Assembly (NCBI GenBank): GCA_002415895.1 | Contig: DIAV01000022.1 | Coordinates: forward strand, 1 to 8,078 | Reading direction: 5' to 3' | Length of the DNA stretch: 8,078 nucleotides | From: Anaerolineales bacterium UBA5069 | GTDB lineage: Bacteria; Chloroflexota; Anaerolineae; Caldilineales; Caldilineaceae | Part shown: piece after piece, positions 1 to 6,178 of the stretch | How the letters are laid out: every line of letters starts with the position of its first letter | How positions within the stretch are numbered: position 1 is the first letter of the stretch | Made by a program: the position numbers and the translations under genes | Notes under the pieces: model-generated | What the model saw: the letters and a program-made list of their open reading frames with translations, nothing else | Told to the model about the DNA's origin: nothing | Databases searched by the model: none

Positions 1-82
1 CTACGCACAATGCCTCTTACTTGCGAGAAGCAGCACTAAAGCGACACCGCAATAGCAACGACCTGGCGCAACCCCGCCCCGA

Positions 83-1375
83 TCATACAGGCTTGACCGC
101 GCCGGCGCGATATTGCGTGGCCAGCGCAGCATCCAGCGCCTCACCGTGGTGCAGCATGTAGGTGGAGACAGCCGTCGTTTCCAGCTTTGCCAGGAGCTCA
201 GCGTACTCAAAGGGACGGCCAAATGTGTGGCCGTTCACAACCAGCGCAATGCTGTTGATTCCCCGCCGCTGCAGATGTTGAAGCGCCGCCGCCCAATCCG
301 GGCTGGGGTCCGCACTAATCGCGAGCACAGTGTCATTGCGGTTCAAACGCACGCCATCGGTGGCAATCAATTGTGCAAAAGGCAGCGTACCTGTCGCCTC
401 CACCACGGCCAGCATCTCGAGTACCTTGTTCAACTGACGCTCGCCGCGATCCGCTTGCAGGTACTCGCGCGTGGCTGCATGCGCGCTCAGGCCCACGGCG
501 CGATTGCGCAGCACAAAGTAACGTGCGAGGCTGGCTGTTGCGGTAATCGCATACTCTGTGGTGGTGGGTGGAATCTCGAACTGGCTGCGCTGGCGCGCCA
601 CACTGTGCAGCGCAAAAAGCCCCGGCTCAGGTGGCTGCGGAGTCCACGCCAGCGCGCCCTCAACCGCGGCGTTGAGATCAAGATAGATCCACACATCGGC
701 CGTGGGGTCAAGCTCAAACTCCTTGGCCATCAAACGGTTAAGCCGCGCCGTGGTGGGCCAGTGGATGCGGTTGAGGCTGTCGCCCGGCACATAGTCGCGC
801 ACGCCCGCCGCATTGGTTGTCACTTGATAGGTGCGGCGATGGCGCGCTTCACCCCCAGCCAATTCAGAGATGGAGGGCTGAAAAGAAGGCAGATCGACTG
901 TGAGGGGATAGACAACCAGATAGCCCGAACTGCTGAGAGAGCGCGCCATGCGGAAGATGCCCAGCGGATCGGTGTTGCGCAACACCAGCGGGCCCAGCCG
1001 AAAACGGCCCCGCTGCGTGCAGAGCGTACGCACCTGCCAGCGATCCGTCATGTTACGCCCCAGGCTGATCACCCGGCTCACACTGTGCCACGGCAGCGTG
1101 GAGGCGTCGTCAATCTCAAGCCAGAGCTTGGGCAGCGCCGCCTTGTTGCTGACCTCGATCTGCTCCTCGGCAAATTGGCCCACCTGGCTGCGGCGCGTCT
1201 TCGTAAAGCGCCGCACGCTAATGCGCCGCACGCCATTCACCGCCCAGAGGTAGCTAAAGAGCAGCACCCCTGATGTGAGATAAGCAAGGCCATACGCCAG
1301 GCTGTTGCCCGTATTGAAGGCAAGTATCCACGCAACAACAATGCCCAGTGCCAGCATGATCAGGCGGGAATTCAT
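83..1375 (-). CDS. DUF58 domain-containing membrane protein
   Basis: A 430-residue protein of the DUF58 family, which is usually encoded beside a MoxR ATPase; its biochemical role is poorly defined, and membrane-linked assembly or maturation is generally proposed. Two hydrophobic segments (about residues 5-20 and 26-46) form an N-terminal membrane hairpin. A first conserved block at about 122-142 contains RGRFRLGPL and then DPLGIFR. The diagnostic DUF58 block lies at 191-221: [15 protein letters not shown] followed by LMAKEFE, close to the family pattern VReYxPGDxxRxIdW...LxvKeFe. The rest resembles the von Willebrand A-like fold of the family, including the WIYLDLN strand at 229-235. The start ATG is preceded by AAGAGGGG (1386-1393 on the complement), a slightly distant but plausible ribosome site. 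The gap to the upstream MoxR stop is 30 bp, so the two are almost certainly cotranscribed. Length and motifs are intact. The family call is sure; the function is unknown. Confidence 0.93.
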   Translation of the reverse strand: MNSRLIMLALGIVVAWILAFNTGNSLAYGLAYLTSGVLLFSYLWAVNGVRRISVRRFTKTRRSQVGQFAEEQIEVSNKAALPKLWLEIDDASTLPWHSVSRVISLGRNMTDRWQVRTLCTQRGRFRLGPLVLRNTDPLGIFRMARSLSSSGYLVVYPLTVDLPSFQPSISELAGGEARHRRTYQVTTNAAGVRDYVPGDSLNRIHWPTTARLNRLMAKEFELDPTADVWIYLDLNAAVEGALAWTPQPPEPGLFALHSVARQRSQFEIPPTTTEYAITATASLARYFVLRNRAVGLSAHAATREYLQADRGERQLNKVLEMLAVVEATGTLPFAQLIATDGVRLNRNDTVLAISADPSPDWAAALQHLQRRGINSIALVVNGHTFGRPFEYAELLAKLETTAVSTYMLHHGEALDAALATQYRAGAVKPV

Positions 1376-1405
1376 GCGCGCCCGGCCCCTCTTGTTGCCA
1401 CAGCG

Positions 1406-2359
1406 CTAGCGTACACGGGCACGCGCGCCGGGGACTGGTGTATGGCGCAGTGCATCCTCCACAATCTGCTGCGCCCCTACATTCTTGATGCGCGCCGAAG
1501 GACTCACAATCAGGCGATGCGCAAGCACGCTGGGGGCCAGCAGCTTGATGTCGTCCGGCAGGACAAAGTCCCGCCCCTCCATGGCCGCCCAGGCGCGCGC
1601 AGCCAGATAAAGCGACAAACTGCCGCGCGGGCTCGCGCCCAAATAGACATCGGGATGATCGCGCGTTGTCGTCACCAGATCCACAATGTACCCCTTCACG
1701 AGTTCATCCACATAGACATCGCGCGCAGCTTTTTGCGCCGTCATGAGTTCTTCTGCGCCAACCACCTGCTGAATATCCTGAATCGGGTGGTGAGTGGCCT
1801 GGCGTGTCATGACGTCAATCTCGCTGGTGCGCGAGGGATAGCCAAGGTGAATGCGCATCATAAAGCGGTCCACCTGCGCCTCGGGCAGCGGAAAAGTGCC
1901 TTCGTACTCAATGGGGTTCTGTGTAGCCAGCACCATGAAGGGGCGCGCCATGGGGTGCGTAATGCCGTCCACCGTCACCTGGCGCTCCTCCATGGCCTCC
2001 AGCAGCGCCGATTGCGTCTTGGGCGTAGCGCGGTTGATTTCGTCTGTGAGGACAATCTGCGCCATAATAGGCCCCGGCCTAAACTCGAACTCCATGCTCT
2101 TCTGGTTGAAGACGCTCACCCCCGTCACATCACTGGGCAGCATGTCGGGCGTAAACTGGATGCGGCGGAAGACGCAGCCCACGCTCTTGGCCAGCGCGCG
2201 CGCGAGCATGGTCTTGCCCACGCCGGGGACATCTTCGATCAGCAGGTGCCCTTCGCACAAGAGCGCGACGAGCGTCAGGCGAATTTCCTGATCCTTGCCA
2301 ACAATCACGGTGCGTACATTCTCTAGAATGCGGTCTGCAACACCTTGCACAACTTGCAT
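1406..2359 (-). CDS. moxR: MoxR-family AAA+ ATPase
   Basis: An ATPase of 317 residues from the chosen start, the usual length for MoxR proteins. Visible motifs in order: Walker A DVPGVGKT (43-50), Walker [11 protein letters not shown] (102-111, acidic pair D106/E107), sensor 1 LATQNP (144-149), the [10 protein letters not shown] segment (160-169), and sensor 2 GASPRG (241-246, R245). The C-terminal part is the AAA lid domain. MoxR proteins are thought to act as ATP-driven chaperones that activate or insert partner proteins, often von Willebrand A-domain proteins; the DUF58 protein 30 bp downstream is the expected partner. The open frame extends upstream to 2485, with ATGs at 2485 and 2377. 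I chose 2359 because GAGG lies 8 bases before it and the protein then begins directly at the conserved N-terminal helix ([14 protein letters not shown]). The ATG at 2377 has no ribosome site. Substrate unknown; family assignment very secure. Confidence 0.95.
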   Translation of the reverse strand: MQVVQGVADRILENVRTVIVGKDQEIRLTLVALLCEGHLLIEDVPGVGKTMLARALAKSVGCVFRRIQFTPDMLPSDVTGVSVFNQKSMEFEFRPGPIMAQIVLTDEINRATPKTQSALLEAMEERQVTVDGITHPMARPFMVLATQNPIEYEGTFPLPEAQVDRFMMRIHLGYPSRTSEIDVMTRQATHHPIQDIQQVVGAEELMTAQKAARDVYVDELVKGYIVDLVTTTRDHPDVYLGASPRGSLSLYLAARAWAAMEGRDFVLPDDIKLLAPSVLAHRLIVSPSARIKNVGAQQIVEDALRHTPVPGARARVR

Positions 2360-2367
2360 TGAAGTTA

Positions 2368-2371
2368 CCTC
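2368..2371 (-). promoter_or_regulatory. Ribosome binding site deciding the MoxR start
   Basis: GAGG on the minus strand, 8 bases before the ATG at 2359. The alternative ATGs at 2377 and 2485 lack a comparable site. It lies between the 2377 and 2359 starts, so it can serve only the latter. Confidence 0.6.
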
Positions 2372-2441
2372 AGCCATGCAGCGGCCCAGACGGACGTGGG
2401 CGCAATGAAGAGCGGACGCGACACGCGCAGCGTTCCAGCAT

Positions 2442-2470
2442 AAGATACAGTAAGTGCCAAGCGTGGGCAA
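2442..2470 (-). promoter_or_regulatory. Weak candidate promoter for the MoxR-DUF58 operon
   Basis: On the minus strand, TTGCCC (2465-2470) and TATCTT (2442-2447) are separated by 17 bp. Each matches the sigma70 consensus at 4 of 6 positions. Position and direction suit the MoxR gene, with a leader of about 75 bases. The match is weak and could be chance. Confidence 0.3.
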
Positions 2471-2487
2471 GCCATGCACGGGCAATG

Positions 2488-2536
2488 GCAGGGCTTCTCA
2501 AAAGTCGTGGGGGCGGCGACTTCATAGAAGCCCTGC
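2488..2536. repeat. 49-bp nested inverted repeat between divergent promoters
   Basis: Perfect 11-bp arms GCAGGGCTTCT (2488-2498) and AGAAGCCCTGC (2526-2536). Nested inside, after a 3-by-3 mismatch, are perfect 6-bp arms AAGTCG (2502-2507) and CGACTT (2517-2522) around a 9-base G-rich loop. Neither side is followed by a T run, so it does not look like an intrinsic terminator. It lies upstream of both candidate promoters, outside both predicted transcripts, which suits a protein-binding site, a cruciform or a small repeat element. The pairing is seen directly; the role is unknown. Confidence 0.75.
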
Positions 2537-2552
2537 TCGTCCCCCAGGCGCT

Positions 2553-2581
2553 TTCAAAACATGCTCATTCCCTGCTATACT
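2553..2581 (+). promoter_or_regulatory. Sigma70-type promoter with extended -10 for the glycosidase-like gene
   Basis: The -10 box TATACT (2576-2581, 5 of 6 matches) is preceded by TGC, giving the extended -10 pattern TGnTATAcT. A -35-like TTCAAA (2553-2558, 4 of 6) sits 17 bp upstream. Transcription would start near 2588, leaving a leader of about 73 bases before the ATG at 2661. Confidence 0.6.
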
Positions 2582-2660
2582 CTACCTGTCAATCGCGCTT
2601 GCGCACGCCCGCGTGCGGCTGCGGACAGCCCCAAATCACACACATCAGTGAGAGCGCCTC

Positions 2661-5600
2661 ATGGAACTGCACGAATACCCGCGCCCTGCCAACGACACTG
2701 GCATCGGCATTCACTGGGCCCCCGGCTATGCCGCTGCTGTGGGCATGGCTAAATTGCGCGAAGTGTGGATTCCCGAATTGCGCGCCCTGGGCGTCAAATG
2801 GGTAAAGATCTACAACCACGACGGCGCGCTGGATTTTGCCGAGTTGCTCCTCGCCGAGGGCATCATGCCCATTGTGCGCCTCTACCGCCCCACCCCCAAC
2901 CCGGGACGCCTCAGCCTGCGCGAAATCGTCTTTGTCGACTCATTCGTGCGCGTGGGCGTGCGCTATTTCGAGTTCAACAACGAGCCTGATCGCGACTCCG
3001 AGTGGAAGGGCGGGCGCGTCCCGTCCAACGGCCTTGAACTTGTGGCCGAAGATTCCATTGTTAACATGGAGGCCATTCTCGAGCGCGGCGGCATGCCTGG
3101 CGTGCCTGCGCTCTCCGTGGGCAGCACGTGGGACCTCGTGGGCAAGATTGTCGCCCTTGGCCGCAAAGACCTCTTCGATGGCCCCGTGTGGCAGGCAGTT
3201 CACAACTATGCACGCAACCGCCCCATTGACTACCCCTTTGACATTGGCAACCAGGAAGGCGCCGCCTTCACCGAGCGTTTCTATCGCACCGTGGCCGACG
3301 AAGCGTGGGAAGAGAACGCCTGGCGCGGCCGCAGCCTTGCCGAGGTCAATCGCCTGCGCATGGACCGCTGCGCGCCAGGCCTTACCCTGCGTGAGGACCA
3401 CGCCGGCTGGCTGGCGTGGCAGCATTTTGACGCACTCAACCGCCACCACCTTGGGCGCAGCCTCCCCATTCTTGCCACAGAGAGTGGTTATGTCGTGGGC
3501 GACGACAGCGACGCACGCTACCCCGCGGCAACGCCCAACTTGCACATGGCGCAAACGCTCGAACTCTGCCGCACGCTCATGGGCACAAGCACACGCTTCC
3601 CCGCCGCACCCGACTTTCTTTTTTGCGCGGCGTTTTCAGTCATTGCCAACCAGCAATTGGGGGGCAGCAGCGCCTGGTGGGAGAAGTTCGCGTGGTACAG
3701 CAACCGCTGGCCCGGGGGCAGCCTGCCGATTGTGCGCGCACTGCGCGCCGAACCAAAGGCCGCACGCAAGTGGCAGGGCGCGGCAGGCGGCGCCCCGCTG
3801 CTCACCCTGCGCGGTGCGGTGCTCAACCGGCGTGCCGGCGCGCCGGAGCGACCTGCGCTCATTCTCGAGCGCGATGGCATCCAGATGGCAAGCACACTGG
3901 TTGATCCCAACAACCGCTACCTGCTCAACGAGCTAGGGCCGGGCAATTACACACTGCGCGTGGAGGGCTACGACATCCGCCAACCCGTTACGCTCAGCGC
4001 CGACCAGCTTGAAATGGTTGTCAACCTGGACGTGGGCAAGCCTGCCGAAGTCATTAGCCGCAGCCTGGTGGAGGGCCGCGTGCGCGGCGGCAGCGGCGCA
4101 TCATTGCGCCTGCTGCGCACGGGTGATGGCGAGGAATATCTCACCACCGCGCGCGAAGATGGCGCCTTCCGTTTCATCGATCTACCCCCTGGCGCCTACT
4201 CGCTCCAGGTGAATCCCACCGGCAGCCGCGTCGATAACCTTGTTCTCGACGGCCGCAACCAAGTGGAACTGGAAATGGCCGTGGGCGGCTGGGGCCACGT
4301 CATTGCCACGGCAGACCCAACCCCCGGCGTGGGTGCAATTCGCGTGCGTGTGCAGGAATACACCGGCGCCGCTGTACAGCTCTACGGTGTCAACGGCGTC
4401 ATCCCGCCACTCATCACCGGCACGGCTCCCGGCCTGCCCAGTGACCTCTGCCAATTTGAGGGGCTGGAAAACGGCCTCTACATTGTCACAGTCACAAACA
4501 TCACCGATGACGAAGGCGATCCTGTAGAACTAGAGGCGCGCGTCACTGTGGACCGGCGGCGCGTGCCGCTGGTCGATTTCAGCTTCAGCGATGCCGCCCA
4601 CGCCCCCCTCGCGGCCCAATCCTCGGTCACCGGACGCGTAATCGGCCCGCTTGAACGCATGAACGCGCCGCGCGTGCGCCTCATGGACGCCTCCGCCAAT
4701 GCCGCCGAACAGCCTGTGCAGGCCGATGGCTCCTTCCGTTTTGACCGCCTGCCCGCGGGCACCTATGCACTCGAAGTGGTGGGACACGAAGCCACCGGCC
4801 AGCGCCAGGATATCGCACTGGACGGCATCAATCAGGTGACGGTGGACCTGTTGCTGCCCATGCAGATGCGCCCCGCAGCACCCGCTGTGCCCGAAGGCGG
4901 CGGCATGATCCTCGGCCACGTGCCCGGTGCGGCCGGTCGCCTTGCGCGCCTTGTCGATGCTGTGGGCAACGAGCAGCGCGCCGATATCGGCCTCGATGAC
5001 ACTGTACGCTTCGAGCAACTGCCGCCTGGCGAATATCTGCTCATGGTGGAAGGCGGCTACGAGCAGGGTGACCTTGTCATCAATGGCGCGCTCGCCTGGG
5101 AGGTGCTCTTCGCGCCCCTTGCCTCATCGTGGGAGGTGCAGGTCACGCGCGCCGAGTCCATGCCCGGCTACAGCGTGGTGCGCGTAGAGGTGGAGGGGCT
5201 CAAGGATGTGCCCGTCTACATTTGGAAGGAAAACTGGGAAGGCATGATGAAGCGCACCGGGCGCAATCTCGATCAGGCACAAGCCGAGTTTGTGGGGCCG
5301 GAGCTTGGCCCCTGCGCCGTGGAGTTCTCGCCACTGGGCCCCGGCGTCTACATGATTGAGCCCGAAGGGCTGGGTGTGTGGACGGATGTGGAACTCACCG
5401 GCCTGGAGGCGGTTTGGATCACATTCCGCCCGCGCAGCGCGCCCACGCAGGCCAATCAGGTGTCGCGCCTGCACAGGGAACCCGCACCGGCCCCCCGCAT
5501 CGAAAGCGCAGCCACGCGCACGCGCCACTACGTCTTCATTGGCAATGTGCAACTGACCGGCAGGGAACTCTCCGATGTGCTGAGTTATGCGTCCAGCCAG

Positions 5601-5750
5601 CGCGCCGTCGCCGGCACGGATTTCGCCGAAGCCTTGCGCGCCGACGTCGTCACGCTTGTGGGCAACACACCCAACACCGAAGGTCTGCACGCCCAGTTGA
5701 GTGATCGCGGCATTCTTGTGCAAAGCTACGTACCGGCGGAAACCGAGTAG
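2661..5750 (+). CDS. Glycoside hydrolase-like TIM-barrel protein with six carboxypeptidase-regulatory-like beta modules
   Basis: A 1029-residue protein I cannot assign to a named family. Residues 12-360 read like a clan GH-A (beta/alpha)8 barrel: GIGIHW opens the first strand, FNNEPD (105-110) gives an Asn-Glu-Pro motif with E108 as candidate acid/base, and ILATESG (270-276) places E274 as candidate nucleophile late in the barrel. From about 375 to 925 there are six beta-sandwich modules, each ending in a variant of L-x-x-G-x-Y-x-L-x-V (starting at 425, 508, 602, 697, 787 and 892), typical of carboxypeptidase-regulatory or SdrD-B-like folds. Residues 951-1029 form a separate C-terminal module. 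There is no signal peptide, transmembrane helix or sorting motif, which is odd for such repeats. The start is fixed by an in-frame TGA at 2649-2651; GAGAG at 2650-2654 is a weak ribosome site. The neighbouring sugar transporter suggests a carbohydrate role. Catalysis is inferred from motifs only. Confidence 0.8.
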   Translation: MELHEYPRPANDTGIGIHWAPGYAAAVGMAKLREVWIPELRALGVKWVKIYNHDGALDFAELLLAEGIMPIVRLYRPTPNPGRLSLREIVFVDSFVRVGVRYFEFNNEPDRDSEWKGGRVPSNGLELVAEDSIVNMEAILERGGMPGVPALSVGSTWDLVGKIVALGRKDLFDGPVWQAVHNYARNRPIDYPFDIGNQEGAAFTERFYRTVADEAWEENAWRGRSLAEVNRLRMDRCAPGLTLREDHAGWLAWQHFDALNRHHLGRSLPILATESGYVVGDDSDARYPAATPNLHMAQTLELCRTLMGTSTRFPAAPDFLFCAAFSVIANQQLGGSSAWWEKFAWYSNRWPGGSLPIVRALRAEPKAARKWQGAAGGAPLLTLRGAVLNRRAGAPERPALILERDGIQMASTLVDPNNRYLLNELGPGNYTLRVEGYDIRQPVTLSADQLEMVVNLDVGKPAEVISRSLVEGRVRGGSGASLRLLRTGDGEEYLTTAREDGAFRFIDLPPGAYSLQVNPTGSRVDNLVLDGRNQVELEMAVGGWGHVIATADPTPGVGAIRVRVQEYTGAAVQLYGVNGVIPPLITGTAPGLPSDLCQFEGLENGLYIVTVTNITDDEGDPVELEARVTVDRRRVPLVDFSFSDAAHAPLAAQSSVTGRVIGPLERMNAPRVRLMDASANAAEQPVQADGSFRFDRLPAGTYALEVVGHEATGQRQDIALDGINQVTVDLLLPMQMRPAAPAVPEGGGMILGHVPGAAGRLARLVDAVGNEQRADIGLDDTVRFEQLPPGEYLLMVEGGYEQGDLVINGALAWEVLFAPLASSWEVQVTRAESMPGYSVVRVEVEGLKDVPVYIWKENWEGMMKRTGRNLDQAQAEFVGPELGPCAVEFSPLGPGVYMIEPEGLGVWTDVELTGLEAVWITFRPRSAPTQANQVSRLHREPAPAPRIESAATRTRHYVFIGNVQLTGRELSDVLSYASSQRAVAGTDFAEALRADVVTLVGNTPNTEGLHAQLSDRGILVQSYVPAETE

Positions 5751-5780
5751 AGCGGAACACAAACGCACGCTCGCCCTTTT
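5750..5780 (+). terminator. Weak candidate terminator after the glycosidase-like gene
   Basis: Starting at the stop codon, GAGCG (5750-5754) can pair with CGCTC (5768-5772) around a 13-base loop, followed by GCCC and TTTT (5777-5780). The stem is only 5 bp, so this is marginal. I see no better terminator before the next promoter. Confidence 0.25.
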
Positions 5781-5915
5781 CATGTGCAGAGAGGCGCCCA
5801 GCAACCACAGCCCGCGGTCCTGCGCGTCGCTGTTCTTCTCCCCTCGCCCCGGGCTGTACATCCGCATGGAGAGGGGCCGGCGGTAAGGGGCAGTGGGTGC
5901 GCTCCGTGCGTGTGG

Positions 5916-5955
5916 TTGACAAGACGACCGCTTGTTCGTATGCTTGGTGTATAAT
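5916..5955 (+). promoter_or_regulatory. Sigma70-type promoter(s) of the sugar transporter operon
   Basis: A perfect -35 TTGACA (5916-5921) is followed 17 bp later by TATGCT (5939-5944, 4 of 6). A perfect -10 TATAAT lies at 5950-5955, 28 bp from the TTGACA and so too far to pair with it. Either the TTGACA/TATGCT pair is used, or TATAAT acts with a degenerate -35, or both start sites exist. Either choice leaves a leader of roughly 215-230 bases before the ATG at 6179. Confidence 0.65.
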
Positions 5956-6001
5956 CAACGCAGGATTCAGGATTGCCAACTCCCATGCATCGGTTTTTCC
6001 G

Positions 6002-6037
6002 GTTGCGGCAACGTACGTATCGGGCACGTGCTCGATA
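6002..6037. promoter_or_regulatory. Cluster of three adjoining palindromes, candidate operators
   Basis: Three dyads touch each other: GTTGC-G-GCAAC (6002-6012), ACGTACGT (6011-6018), and a 20-bp imperfect palindrome (6018-6037; TATCG and CGATA arms around GGCACGTGCT, with only one symmetric pair of positions mismatched). The 20-bp dyad has a central CG, as in LacI-family operators, which often control sugar uptake genes. It lies 60-80 bp downstream of the promoter, where a bound repressor could block elongation. No regulator gene is in the window, so this is an inference. Confidence 0.45.
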
Positions 6038-6168
6038 GGCGCTACGCGTGTCCAAAACCGTTGTTTGACTTGTATGTCACACCAGTCCGCTACCATTGTT
6101 CATCAGATGTTTTGACATAACGTACAGTTGATGAGTCAAAGCATCTCCACGCACGTCAGAAAGAGAAA

Positions 6169-6173
6169 AGGAG
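6169..6173 (+). promoter_or_regulatory. Ribosome binding site deciding the binding-protein start
   Basis: AGGAG in a purine-rich run, 5 bases before the ATG at 6179. The frame is open back to an ATG at 6128, but only the 6179 start puts a classical lipoprotein signal peptide at the N-terminus. Confidence 0.8.
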
Positions 6174-6178
6174 AAGGT

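Larger units (their letters stand above)
2360..2660. other. Divergent intergenic control region
   Basis: Non-coding region between the MoxR operon (leftward) and the glycosidase-like gene (rightward). It holds a weak leftward promoter, a 49-bp nested inverted repeat and a good rightward promoter, in that order. Open frames that cross it have no family resemblance and no ribosome sites, so I see no small gene here. Confidence 0.7.
5751..6178. other. 428-bp non-coding control region upstream of the sugar-binding protein
   Basis: No convincing gene on either strand; the short open frames here lack ribosome sites and recognisable products. The left part (about 5780-5910) is GC-rich, with only long-range pairing such as ACAGCCCG/CGGGCTGT and no clear signal. 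The right part (5916-6178) holds the promoter elements, a cluster of palindromes and a leader of over 200 bases. Confidence 0.65.

Noticed and set aside
113..1273. Long plus-strand open frame (386 codons) opposite the DUF58 gene
   Set aside because: It is rich in Arg, His, Ala and Gln with no recognisable domain, and it mirrors a gene with clear family motifs. Long antisense frames are expected in GC-rich coding DNA.
1442..2326. Plus-strand open frame (294 codons) opposite the MoxR gene
   Set aside because: The minus strand carries every AAA+ motif; this frame has biased composition, no domain and no ribosome site.
2377..2485. Longer MoxR starts at 2485 and 2377
   Set aside because: The extra residues include a Cys/His-rich stretch not expected in MoxR proteins, and neither start has a ribosome site; the 2359 start has GAGG 8 bases upstream.
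2836..3936. Alternative plus-strand frame (366 codons) inside the glycosidase-like gene
   Set aside because: Its Ala/Ser/Thr/Arg/Pro-rich composition is typical of an out-of-frame reading of GC-rich DNA, while the main frame has coherent domains.
5124..5867. Minus-strand open frame (247 codons) overlapping the end of the glycosidase-like gene
   Set aside because: It is antisense to a continuous plus-strand gene and has no recognisable motifs; treated as a shadow.
5808..5900. Possible terminator from ACAGCCCG/CGGGCTGT and CCCCTC/GAGGGG pairings
   Set aside because: The arms are short and far apart, mutually exclusive in part, and no T run follows.
6112..6117. TTGACA near the binding-protein start as an extra promoter
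   Set aside because: The sequence 17 bp downstream (GTCAAA) does not resemble a -10 box.
6128..6178. Longer start for the sugar-binding protein at 6128
   Set aside because: It would put 17 polar and basic residues before the lipoprotein signal; the 6179 start has a strong ribosome site and a proper signal peptide.
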